From CAZJBP01 sp964544115 (GTDB taxonomy: Bacteria; Verrucomicrobiota; Kiritimatiellia; UBA8416; JADHWI01), in assembly GCA_964544115.1 (NCBI GenBank), contig CAZJBP010000050.1, positions 1 through 21,632 of the forward strand: DNA of 21,632 nt. Direction: 5' to 3'. Position 1 is the first letter of the stretch, and each line of letters opens with the position of its first letter. This document shows positions 1 to 7,132 of this stretch, one piece after another. The notes under the pieces were generated by a model. That model had not been told where the DNA came from and ran no database searches. It saw only the letters and a list, made by a program, of their open reading frames with translations. A program made the position numbers and the translations under genes.

Positions 1-659
1 CAGGTGTGCATCGGGGCGAGGCCCATCTTGGTGCCGTAGCCCACCAGCAGCAGCACCCAGGCGATCAACACCCAGGGGCGCGACATCGTGGCGCCCTGCG
101 CCATCAGGGCGGTGAAGCTCAAGTCCCCCGCGCCGCCGCCCACCAGCGCGGCGTAGCCGAGGCAGAAGGAGCCCAGCAGGGAGAGGGCGATGCCGGTGCC
201 GCCGACCAGCAGATACTTCCAGGTGGCCTCGACCGCGCGCGGGGTGCGGTTGAAATGCAGGAGCGGCACGGCCACCAGCGTGACCGCCTCGGTGGCAATC
301 CACAGCAGGCCCAGGTGCAGCGCCTGATGTGCGGCGCTGATCAGGCTCAACATGGCCAGCAGCGCGGCGACGAAGACACGGTTGGGTCGCTCCGTTCGCA
401 TCCGCAGGTAGGGAACGGCATAGGACGCGCAGAACAGGAACAGCAGGGAGACGGCGGGCAGAACCGCCCGGGCCACGGGGTCGAAGCCGAGCCAGGCGCC
501 GGGCGCCACCACCGGAGGCTTCAGCAACAGCGCCAGGGAGAGCGCCGTGTGGAGGACGCCCGCCGCCGGGAGCAGCCAGGGCCGGTTGCGATCCGAGGGC
601 CAGATCAGGGCCAGCAAGGCGCCCAGCAGGGGAATCAGGATCAGCAGGTTAGCGCTCAT
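1..659 (-). CDS. hyfF: HyfF-like antiporter-type subunit of a hydrogenase-4 complex (partial, N-terminal)
   Basis: The first ~219 codons of a membrane protein whose 3' end lies beyond the left edge. My reading of the reverse strand starts at ATG 659 (MSANLLILIPLLGALLALI) and runs through many hydrophobic segments. It contains WIATEAVTLVAVPLL, with the conserved TM5-type glutamate, then NRTPRAVEATWKYLLVGG, and near the edge YGTKMGLAPMHT, with the conserved TM7-type lysine before the usual WLPDAH stretch. These are hallmarks of the HyfF/NuoN-like proton-conducting subunit of hydrogenase-4 and related group 4 complexes, an inner-membrane protein coupling electron transfer to proton translocation. 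The start overlaps the stop of hyfE by four bases (ATGA). HyfF in E. coli is about 526 residues, so roughly 40% is present. Identity as HyfF rather than another MrpD/NuoN relative is supported by gene order. Confidence 0.85.
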   Translation of the reverse strand, partial: MSANLLILIPLLGALLALIWPSDRNRPWLLPAAGVLHTALSLALLLKPPVVAPGAWLGFDPVARAVLPAVSLLFLFCASYAVPYLRMRTERPNRVFVAALLAMLSLISAAHQALHLGLLWIATEAVTLVAVPLLHFNRTPRAVEATWKYLLVGGTGIALSLLGSFCLGYAALVGGGAGDLSFTALMAQGATMSRPWVLIAWVLLLVGYGTKMGLAPMHT

Positions 660-1297
660 TCTCTCAGCACCGTGAGTTTGCGGGTATCGAGCGAATCGAA
701 CGCCCGTTGAATGCGGTCCACAATGATGCCGATCACAAACACCGCCACGACCAAGTCAAGCAGGATGCCGGACTCGACCAGCATGGGCGTGGACTTCACC
801 AGCATGAGGCCGAACAGGTAGATGCCGTTCTCCAGGATGAGATACCCGCAGACCTGGGAGATGGCCTTCACGCGTCCGATGAGCAGGACGAACCCGGTCA
901 TGATGGAGGCCAGCGCGCCGGGCAGCAGCAGCGAGTCGGCGTGCTCGGGCAGCACGGGCAGCGAGTGACTCACCGCCACCGCCACGATGGTGCCGCCCGC
1001 ACCCAGCAGGAGCGAGGGCACAAAGCCGATCAGAGGCTCGACCTCCCGGTCAATGTGGGCGGTGCGCATGGCCCGCCGGAGCAGGTTGGGGATCAGGTAC
1101 CCCTTGGCGGCCAGCGTGACGATCGCCACCAGCACAAGCCGCCAGTCCCATTCCTGCTCCATCAGCAGGGGCAGCAGGCCCAGGACAACGCCCTGGGCCG
1201 ACATGGCCCCGATCAGCGCCGTCATCCGGCTGCTGCCGAGGGCGAGCAGGTTCAGGCCCATGGCCACGCCAATCAAGAGCGTCACCCCGTGGCTCAT
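656..1297 (-). CDS. hyfE: HyfE-like membrane subunit of hydrogenase-4 complex
   Basis: A 213-residue, almost wholly hydrophobic protein with about six membrane segments, close to the 216 residues of E. coli HyfE. HyfE carries a NuoK-like part and anchors antiporter-like subunits in the membrane arm of Hyf/formate-hydrogenlyase-2 complexes. Distinctive stretches are the N-terminal GVTLLIGVAMGLNLLALGSS, the central AKGYLIPNLLRRA and the C-terminal GYLILENGIYLFG, where the glutamate matches the buried acidic residue typical of the family. The frame is open further upstream, but those residues are arginine/proline-rich and unlike any membrane protein. ATG 1297 gives a clean four-base ATGA overlap with the end of hyfC, so I chose it. 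Its own TGA overlaps the hyfF start in the same way, indicating translational coupling. Confidence 0.88.
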   Translation of the reverse strand: MSHGVTLLIGVAMGLNLLALGSSRMTALIGAMSAQGVVLGLLPLLMEQEWDWRLVLVAIVTLAAKGYLIPNLLRRAMRTAHIDREVEPLIGFVPSLLLGAGGTIVAVAVSHSLPVLPEHADSLLLPGALASIMTGFVLLIGRVKAISQVCGYLILENGIYLFGLMLVKSTPMLVESGILLDLVVAVFVIGIIVDRIQRAFDSLDTRKLTVLRE

Positions 1298-2205
1298 GCC
1301 GCGCCTCCTTTCCAGCTCAGCAGCAGCGCAAACAGGCAGAGCAGGAAGGCGGAGACCAGCAACAGCGGGACGCGGCGGAACGCGAGGCGCGCCAGCAGCG
1401 ATTCCACCAGGCCCACCCCGAGGGTCACGGCCAGCACGGAACCCGCCAACGCCCCGGCCGCGGACCACGGCTCCAGCCGGTCCAGCGGTAGCACGGCCTG
1501 GCTGAGCAGCGCGGCAAAGAACATCAGCTTCATGGAGGCTCCGTGCAGGATCACCGCGAGCGGCGGGCCGCTGTGGTCCAGCACCATCACCTCGTGGATC
1601 ATGGTCAGTTCGAGGTGCGTGTTGGGATCATCGAACGGCACGCGCGAGTTCTCGGCCAGCAGGACGATGAACAGCCCGGCGGCCAGCAGGGCGGCTCCGG
1701 CCCCGCTCATGCCCGTCAGGAGCATGGCGTCGATGGAGAGGCTGCCGGCGTGCAGGCTCAGGGCGAGCACCGCGGTAATGAGCGCCGCTTCGGCCAGCAC
1801 GGCGAAGCTGACTTCGCGCGCCGAGCCCATCCCTTCAAAGGCGGACCCCGTCTCCATGGCGGCCCACGCCGTGCAGAACCGCCCGGCCGCAAGCAGGTAC
1901 ACCAGCAGGATCACGTCCCCGTCAAAGCCCAGCGAACTGCGCACCGGGCCCAGGGGCAGCAGCAGGATAGCCCCCAGCAGGGCCACCCAGGCCACGGCCG
2001 GGCCGATGAGGAAGCCCGGCGAAGCCAGTTCGCTGATGACGACCTTCTTGCGCCAGAGCCGGGCCAGGTCGTAGTACAGCTGCAGCACCGGCGGCCCGCG
2101 GCGGCCCGCCACCCAGGCTTTTACCTTGTTGATGATGCCGGGCAGAAGGGGGGGCAGCACTAGCCACACGACAAGTTGAATCGTCAGATGCAGGGCCGCG
2201 CTCAC
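1294..2205 (-). CDS. hyfC: HyfC-like (NuoH/complex I subunit 1 family) membrane subunit
   Basis: A 303-residue multi-spanning protein of the complex I subunit 1 family (NuoH, HycD, HyfC), which docks the peripheral hydrogenase arm onto the membrane and begins the proton path. The best marker is the loop AENSRVPFDDPNTHLELTMI followed by HEVMVLDHSG, conserved throughout HycD/HyfC proteins, with several acidic residues at the site facing the [NiFe] small-subunit cluster. ETGSAFEGMGSAREVSFA is also typical. E. coli HyfC is about 315 residues. The frame is open to a GTG at 2220, but GTG 2205 overlaps the preceding stop as GTGA, as the other genes of the operon do, and has a G-rich stretch just upstream. 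I therefore use 2205; the alternative adds five residues. Confidence 0.88.
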   Translation of the reverse strand: MSAALHLTIQLVVWLVLPPLLPGIINKVKAWVAGRRGPPVLQLYYDLARLWRKKVVISELASPGFLIGPAVAWVALLGAILLLPLGPVRSSLGFDGDVILLVYLLAAGRFCTAWAAMETGSAFEGMGSAREVSFAVLAEAALITAVLALSLHAGSLSIDAMLLTGMSGAGAALLAAGLFIVLLAENSRVPFDDPNTHLELTMIHEVMVLDHSGPPLAVILHGASMKLMFFAALLSQAVLPLDRLEPWSAAGALAGSVLAVTLGVGLVESLLARLAFRRVPLLLVSAFLLCLFALLLSWKGGAA

Positions 2206-4145
2206 TTCAGTTCCCCCCACCCCATCATCGCTCCCAGGACGGCAAGGACGGCGAGGATGTAAACGATGTACGACTGCAAATGGCCATGCTGCAGGGCGCG
2301 CACGCCCTGCGAGAGACGCAGGGCGCCCCGGGACATCGGCCCGAGCACCCGCACCAGCACCACGTCCGGCACGCGTTCATGCCAGAAGGCCGCCGCGGGG
2401 AACGGGCCGCGCGGACGGCGGCGCAGAGGGTCCGAGCCCGACAGCCCGGAAAGCCAGCCCACGGGGATGCCGGAGAACGATCCGCCGGTGTACTGCATCC
2501 GCCGGGTCGGCGCCGCGAAGCCGCAATCCCACGTCGGGCCGCGCCGGACGCCGAGCGCGCCCACGCGCCGCAACAGGAGCAGCGGGGCCGCCAGCAGGAC
2601 GGCGGCCAGGGCAAGATTCGCCCGCCCCACCGCCTGCAGGGGCGGCGGGGTGGACGCCCATCCGCCGTGCCAGGAGGTCACCGCCCCGGACAGCAGGGGC
2701 CAGCACAGCGCGGGGGCCAGTCCTATGGCCGCGCAGCCGAGCGCCAGAGCCGCCATGGGGGCGCGCATGAGCCATCCGCATTCCTGCGCGTGTTCCGCCG
2801 CCGGGGAGCGCGGGGCGCCCAGCAGGATGACGGAGCCCGCCTTGACGAACGTGGCCAGCGCGAGGGCGCCGGACAGGCCGAGCAGAATGGCGGCGGGCGC
2901 CATCGCCCCCCCCGCCGCGCCGCCGGTTTGCAGGGCGCGGAGCAGCCCCGTGAACACGAGCCATTCGCTCACGAACCCGTTCAGCGGCGGCAGCGCGCAA
3001 ATGGCCGCCGCAGACAGAACGAAGAAGGCCGCCGTCCACGGCATGCGCCGCCACAGGCCGCCCAGCCGGCTCATGTCCCGCGTATGCGTGGCCTGCAGGA
3101 TGGAGCCGGTTCCCAGGAAGAGCAGCGACTTGAAAAGCCCATGGTTCCACACGTGAAGCAGGGCGCCGCCCAGCAGCAGGGCGCCCCACGGGGCGTCGCC
3201 GCGGGCCGCGCCCACCAGCGCGCCGCCCAGACCGATGGCGATGATCCCGATGTTCTCGACGGAGCAGTAGGCGAGCAGCCGCTTGACGTCGTTCTGGGCC
3301 AGCGCAAACCAGATGCCCAGCACGGCGCTGAGCGCGCCCAGGCCCAGCAGGACCCAGCCCGCCTGGGCCGGCACGGGCAACCAGCCGCTGAACCGGACCC
3401 AGCCGTAGACGCCCATCTTGAGGGCCACCCCCGACATGATGGCCGACACGTGGCTCGGCGCGTTGGCGTGGGCCGGGGGCAGCCAGACGTGCAGGGGCAT
3501 CAGGCCCGCCTTGACCCCGAAGCCAAACAGGGCCAGCCAGAACAGGGGGGCGAGGCCGGAGATATCGCGCATGGGTCCGAGATCCCAGCTTCCCGTCCTG
3601 GCGGCCAGGGCTCCGAAGAAGGCGAAGAGCAGCAGCGTTCCCGCGTGGGAGGCCGCCAGATACAGCCAGCCCGCATCTCGCACGGAGCGGGACCCAGCCT
3701 CCAGCGTGATCAGGAAGTAGGCGCTCAAGGCAAACGCTTCCCACGCGATCAGGAAGTGCAGTCCGTTCGAGCTCACCAGCACCAGGCCCATGCTCAAGAC
3801 CAGGGCGTTCCACCAGAACCGGCCGCGCGCGGCCGAAGCGGGATGGTCGGCATCCGACCAGTACCCTCGGGAAAACACCGCGCCCGCTCCGCCCACCCCG
3901 CAGACCAGGACCAGGAACACCGCGCTGATGGCGTCGAGCCGCAGATGCAGGGGCTCTCCGCCCACAGGGAAGGCGCTCCGCCATTCCCATGCCCCGCCAC
4001 TCACCAGGGCGCCCACGGCGCAGGCGAAGCCCACGGCGGCGGCCGCCAGAGTAAGCCCCAGCCACAGGTCGGGCCTCCAACGCGCCGCACACGCAGCGAC
4101 CACCAACGCCAGAGCGGCGACGAGAAGGAAGGGACCGGGCGTCAC
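2202..4145 (-). CDS. hyfB: HyfB-like (NuoL-type) antiporter subunit, copy 2
   Basis: A 647-residue membrane protein of the HyfB/HycC group (proton_antipo_M family), about the length of E. coli HyfB (672). Conserved charged residues of the proton path are visible: Glu136 in LIAWEAFALSAYFL, Lys212 in FGFGVKAGLMPLHVW and Lys243 in MSGVALKMGVYG. KRLLAYCSVENIGII and HVWNHGLFKSLLFLGTGS follow. The C-terminal part carries TWDCGF and RMQYTGGSFSG, a HyfB signature absent from NuoL. It starts with GTG overlapping the EIIA stop (GTGA), and its TGA overlaps the hyfC start. It is a clear paralogue of the gene at 4857-6806: the two align without a gap over the first 250 residues, with all three charged residues at the same numbers. 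In E. coli Hyf the extra antiporter-like subunit is HyfD, not a second HyfB. Confidence 0.9.
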   Translation of the reverse strand: MTPGPFLLVAALALVVAACAARWRPDLWLGLTLAAAAVGFACAVGALVSGGAWEWRSAFPVGGEPLHLRLDAISAVFLVLVCGVGGAGAVFSRGYWSDADHPASAARGRFWWNALVLSMGLVLVSSNGLHFLIAWEAFALSAYFLITLEAGSRSVRDAGWLYLAASHAGTLLLFAFFGALAARTGSWDLGPMRDISGLAPLFWLALFGFGVKAGLMPLHVWLPPAHANAPSHVSAIMSGVALKMGVYGWVRFSGWLPVPAQAGWVLLGLGALSAVLGIWFALAQNDVKRLLAYCSVENIGIIAIGLGGALVGAARGDAPWGALLLGGALLHVWNHGLFKSLLFLGTGSILQATHTRDMSRLGGLWRRMPWTAAFFVLSAAAICALPPLNGFVSEWLVFTGLLRALQTGGAAGGAMAPAAILLGLSGALALATFVKAGSVILLGAPRSPAAEHAQECGWLMRAPMAALALGCAAIGLAPALCWPLLSGAVTSWHGGWASTPPPLQAVGRANLALAAVLLAAPLLLLRRVGALGVRRGPTWDCGFAAPTRRMQYTGGSFSGIPVGWLSGLSGSDPLRRRPRGPFPAAAFWHERVPDVVLVRVLGPMSRGALRLSQGVRALQHGHLQSYIVYILAVLAVLGAMMGWGELK

Positions 4146-4834
4146 GGGACCTTGCCTCCCGATCCTGCATCCAGCGCTTCAAAGATCCTGAAGATGTCCT
4201 CGTCCGACCCACCCCGCTCCAGCTGTTCGCGCACGGAGCCGTTCATCAGCGCACGGCCGAACCGCGCCAGCAGGTCGAGGTGCGCGCGCGCGGAGGGGGC
4301 AATGAAGAAAACCATGCGCCTGACAGGAAGACCGTCGGGCGTCGGCTCTTCAAGCGGAAGCGGCGCGCTCAACAACAGCAGCGCCACGGTGCCGGTCTCG
4401 CGGCCCAGGGCCAGCCGGGTCGCGAAATGCGGCAGGGCCCACCCGCCGCCGACGGGCGCGGCGTTGATGGCGCCGGGCTGGCGCAGGCGCTGGGTCAGCA
4501 GTTGGATCAGCGCGGGAGCCACGCCCGGCAGGGAGGCGACCACCCGCTCATACACGCGGCCCACATCGCCGGGAGCCACGTCGCGCCAGATCCCGCCCCG
4601 CCGCAGCAGGGGCTGGAGTTCCGATCCGTCCTTCAGCACGGGCGACGGGGGCATCAGAAAGCCGACCTGCTGCGTCAGTCCGCGCGACGCGGCCCAGTCC
4701 GACACCCGCTGCCGGTCGAACAGCAGCCGGCCGCGGTCGATGGCATGGGGCAGCTCCTCCTTGCGGACCCAATCCTCGACCACGCTTTCAGCGACACCAA
4801 ACGACTCGGCAAGTTGAACAAGGTTCAGGTACAT
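4142..4834 (-). CDS. HTH-EIIA (PtsN-like) phospho-sensing regulator in the Hyf operon
   Basis: A 230-residue cytoplasmic protein with two visible modules. Residues 1-53 resemble the excisionase/MerR-type helix-turn-helix (LVQLAESFGVAESVVEDWVR, then a short wing and RVSDWAASRGL). Residues ~70-225 resemble a mannitol/fructose-nitrogen PTS EIIA domain. GGWALPHF places His136 at the usual phosphorylated histidine (consensus IAxPH), and AHLDLLARFGRALMN holds His185 at the second family histidine. Such domains accept phosphate from HPr or NPr and often act as metabolic switches rather than sugar transporters; no EIIB or EIIC is nearby. It lies 22 bp after the first hyfB-like gene and overlaps the second by 4 bp, so it is made with the complex. 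A role in adjusting the complex or its expression is inference. Confidence 0.82.
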   Translation of the reverse strand: MYLNLVQLAESFGVAESVVEDWVRKEELPHAIDRGRLLFDRQRVSDWAASRGLTQQVGFLMPPSPVLKDGSELQPLLRRGGIWRDVAPGDVGRVYERVVASLPGVAPALIQLLTQRLRQPGAINAAPVGGGWALPHFATRLALGRETGTVALLLLSAPLPLEEPTPDGLPVRRMVFFIAPSARAHLDLLARFGRALMNGSVREQLERGGSDEDIFRIFEALDAGSGGKVP

Positions 4835-4856
4835 GCTTCACTCTCGTCGGATCTCA

Positions 4857-6806
4857 TCAGGGATGATCCCCTCCCGCCACCATCACGGCCAGCGCGGCAA
4901 GGCCGGCCAGAACATAACATACGTAGGCGTGCGCCTGGCCGTGCTGGATGCAGCGCGCCCAGTTCGCCGCCCGCTGAACCTGCCGGGCCACGGGCTCGAC
5001 CACCCGCTCCAGCACGGTTTCCGGCGTGCGCTCCGAGAAGCCCATGCGGGGCGGAAACGGCTGCGGGTCCAGCGTCCCTTGCTGTTCGGGGCGCAGGATC
5101 CAGCCAAACCACTCCGTGATGATGCCCGCAAAGGAGCCCGCCGTATACTGCATCCGCGGGGTCGGAACGGCATACCCGCACGCCCAGGTGGCTGACCGGC
5201 GAACCCGGGTCCGCTCCATCCAGCAACTCCAGTAGAGGCCCCCCAGCACCGCGGCGGCAGCCAGCGCGCACTGCCAGAGCCCCAGGGGCACGAGGGATGC
5301 GGGGGCTTCCAGGCCGCTCCAGCCGGGATGCCATGCAGCCGCCGCGCTGGCCATCGGAACCCAGCACAGCGCGGGGAGCAGACCTATGGCCACGCAGGCC
5401 AGGGCCAGCAGCAGCATCGGCGCGCGCATGCTCGGGCCGCATTCATGGGCGCGGACGGCCGCGGCCGAGCGGGGCGAGCCCAGAAAGACGACTCCGCACA
5501 CCTTGACGAAGCAGGCCAGCGCCAGCGCCCCCGTCATGGCCAGCAACACCACGGCCATGGCGGCCGCCATGGCCGGCTGGCCCTGCGCCTTCACCACCTC
5601 GAACAGACCCAGATAGACCAGCCACTCACTGACAAACCCGTTCAGGGGCGGCAGCCCCGCAATGGCCGCTGCGCCAAGGGCAAAGAGCCCCGCCGTCCAC
5701 GGCATCGCGCGCCACAGGCCACCCAGCCGGCTCATGTCCCGCGTGCCGGTGGCGTGAAGTACCGATCCCGCGCCCAGGAACAGAAGCGATTTGAACAATC
5801 CGTGATTCCAGACGTGCAGCAGGCCGCCCGCCAAGGCGATCCGTCCCCACGCCGCGTAGCCGTGGGAGGCCGCCACCAGGGCAAAGCCCACGCCGATCAG
5901 GATGATTCCGATGTTTTCGACGCTGTGGTAGGCCAGTAGGCGCTTGAGGTCATGCTGGCCCAGGGCAAAGGCCACCCCTAGCACCGCGCTGACGGCGCCC
6001 AACGCCCCCACGACCCAGCCGGCCATCGGCGGCGTGGGCAGCCATCCGGTGAAGCGGACCAGGCCATAGACGCCCATCTTGATGGCCACCCCGGACAGGA
6101 TGGCCGACACATGGCTCGGAGCGTTGGAGTGAGCCGAGGGCAGCCAGATGTGCAGCGGGAAGACGCCCGCCTTGATGCCAAACCCGAACAGCGCCAGCCA
6201 GAACAGCGGCGCCAACTCGGGACGGTTCAGCATGGGCCCCAGCTCCCAGCTTCCGGTGCGGGCGGCCAGGGCGCCGAAGAAGGCGAAGAGCGAAAGGGTG
6301 GCGGTGTGCGAGGCCGCGAGGTAGAGCCATCCGGCCGCCCGGGCGGTCTTGCGCTGGCGATCCAGCGTGACCAGAAAATACGCGCTGACGGCAAACGCCT
6401 CCCACGCCAGCAGGAAATGCAGGCCGTTGGAGGACAGCAGCACCCCGCCCATCCCCAGGAGCATGGCGGCCCACCAGAAGCGGCCGGCTCGCGCCGAATG
6501 GGGGTGCGCCGGCTCCGACCAGTAAGAAGACGAATAGAGAGCGCCCGCGCCGCCGACCATGGCCAGCAGAGCCACAAACACCGCGCTGATACCGTCCAGA
6601 AGCAGGCTGGGACGCTCGCCCCCGATGGGCAGCGAACCGCGCCAGGCCCACTCCGTCCCTCCCAGCAGGACCAGCAGGGCGGCGGCCAGCGCGGCCGCAC
6701 AGGCGACGAGACACGCCCCCAGCCACACGCGGGGGAGGCGCGCCGCCGCAAGAAGGGCCAGGGTCAGGCCCGACGCGGTTGTCAGCATGAGAAGACTTGG
6801 GGTCAT
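4857..6806 (-). CDS. hyfB: HyfB-like (NuoL-type) antiporter subunit, copy 1; first gene of the Hyf operon
   Basis: A 649-residue inner-membrane proton-translocating subunit of the HyfB/HycC group. Glu136 (FLLAWEAFAVSAYFL), Lys212 (FGFGIKAGVFPLHIW) and Lys243 (LSGVAIKMGVYG) sit at exactly the same numbers as in the second copy. KRLLAYHSVENIGII, HVWNHGLFKSLLFLGAGS and the C-terminal TWACGYAVPTPRMQYTAGS are also present. TTG 6845 and ATG 6842 would add 12-13 residues. I chose ATG 6806 because the protein then begins MTPSLLM, matching the MTPGPFL start of its paralogue; no strong Shine-Dalgarno sequence decides the matter. It has a long C-terminal hydrophilic stretch and a final membrane helix. 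It is the first gene of the minus-strand operon, with a candidate promoter about 65 bp upstream. Confidence 0.9.
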   Translation of the reverse strand: MTPSLLMLTTASGLTLALLAAARLPRVWLGACLVACAAALAAALLVLLGGTEWAWRGSLPIGGERPSLLLDGISAVFVALLAMVGGAGALYSSSYWSEPAHPHSARAGRFWWAAMLLGMGGVLLSSNGLHFLLAWEAFAVSAYFLVTLDRQRKTARAAGWLYLAASHTATLSLFAFFGALAARTGSWELGPMLNRPELAPLFWLALFGFGIKAGVFPLHIWLPSAHSNAPSHVSAILSGVAIKMGVYGLVRFTGWLPTPPMAGWVVGALGAVSAVLGVAFALGQHDLKRLLAYHSVENIGIILIGVGFALVAASHGYAAWGRIALAGGLLHVWNHGLFKSLLFLGAGSVLHATGTRDMSRLGGLWRAMPWTAGLFALGAAAIAGLPPLNGFVSEWLVYLGLFEVVKAQGQPAMAAAMAVVLLAMTGALALACFVKVCGVVFLGSPRSAAAVRAHECGPSMRAPMLLLALACVAIGLLPALCWVPMASAAAAWHPGWSGLEAPASLVPLGLWQCALAAAAVLGGLYWSCWMERTRVRRSATWACGYAVPTPRMQYTAGSFAGIITEWFGWILRPEQQGTLDPQPFPPRMGFSERTPETVLERVVEPVARQVQRAANWARCIQHGQAHAYVCYVLAGLAALAVMVAGGDHP

Positions 6807-6869
6807 CGCAACGATTGATCCGATTCGACCGGGCCCCCACATCAAGGGCCTGTCGGCCGCCGGATCAGG

Positions 6870-6898
6870 TTATTAGTTCGCTTTCGACCGGAATGCAA
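6870..6898 (-). promoter_or_regulatory. Candidate promoter of the Hyf-like operon
   Basis: Read on the reverse strand: TTGCAT, a 17-bp spacer, then TAATAA, placed about 65 bp upstream of the first hyfB-like start. The -35 match is fair and the -10 match is weak (3 of 6), but spacing and position fit a sigma70-type promoter. No convincing sigma54 -24/-12 element was seen here, although sigma54 control is common for hyf/hyc genes. Confidence 0.35.
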
Positions 6899-6933
6899 CT
6901 CGATCGTACGGCTCCGCGCCTCTTCGCAGCCCC

Positions 6934-6987
6934 TTTGCACTGCCGCTCGTTTGCATGCCGCTCGTTTGCACTGTCGCTCGTTTGCAC
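6934..6987. repeat. Tandem 15-16 bp repeats in the divergent control region
   Basis: Three head-to-tail copies of the unit TGCCGCTCGTTTGCAC lie at 6941-6955 (lacking the last C), 6956-6971 (exact) and 6972-6987 (one change, C to T at the third base). A partial TTTGCAC precedes them at 6934-6940. The unit length is near one and a half helical turns. The array sits between the candidate promoters of the Hyf operon and the beta-helix gene, which is where repeated operators for a regulator would be expected. Simple replication slippage is the alternative. Confidence 0.75.
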
Positions 6988-7016
6988 TTGCGCGGCGCTC
7001 GCGGAACACGGATAAT
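6988..7016 (+). promoter_or_regulatory. Candidate promoter of the beta-helix protein gene
   Basis: TTGCGC, a 17-bp spacer and GATAAT (5 of 6 to the -10 consensus) begin directly after the last tandem repeat. Transcription would start near 7023, leaving a leader of about 110 nt that includes the stem-loop at 7064-7110. The -35 match is only 3 of 6, so a regulator binding the repeats might assist it. Confidence 0.42.
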
Positions 7017-7063
7017 TCGCGACGCTACAGTCAGTTGTCTTTTCACCGTCGGCGCGCTACGAT

Positions 7064-7110
7064 GCGGCTTGCGGGGCAAAGCAGGTTTTGGCCTGCCCTT
7101 CGCAGGCCGC
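7064..7110 (+). promoter_or_regulatory. Stem-loop in the 5' leader of the beta-helix gene
   Basis: GCGGCTTGCG (7064-7073) can pair with CGCAGGCCGC (7101-7110) over ten base pairs including one G-U. Inside it, GCAGG (7081-7085) pairs with CCTGC (7092-7096). A competing hairpin GGCCTGC-CCTTC-GCAGGCC (7090-7108) uses some of the same bases, so the leader can fold in two mutually exclusive ways. There is no U-tract, so it is not an ordinary terminator. It ends about 8 nt before the Shine-Dalgarno sequence and might tune translation or mRNA stability; this is inference, and I recognise no known riboswitch. Confidence 0.5.
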
Positions 7111-7132
7111 AGACATCGAAAGGAGAGGACCG

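Noticed and set aside
6..2163. Several long plus-strand frames over the hyfF/E/C region.
   Set aside because: They have Gln/His/Arg/Gly-rich products lacking membrane segments or motifs; all are mirrored by true minus-strand membrane proteins.
2280..4817. An 845-codon open frame on the plus strand antisense to the hyfB-like gene and EIIA gene.
   Set aside because: Its product is a repetitive Arg/Gln/Gly/Ala/His mix without domains, the usual antisense shadow of a high-GC membrane-protein gene. The minus-strand frames have clear family motifs and coupled starts.
6934..6987. A CRISPR array.
   Set aside because: The units are 15-16 bp and directly abut with no spacers, and no cas genes are present, so this is a tandem repeat.
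6840..7015. A sigma54 (-24/-12) promoter for the Hyf operon, as known for E. coli hyf/hyc.
   Set aside because: I found no TGGCAC-N5-TTGCA arrangement on the minus strand; only a sigma70-like spacing was seen.
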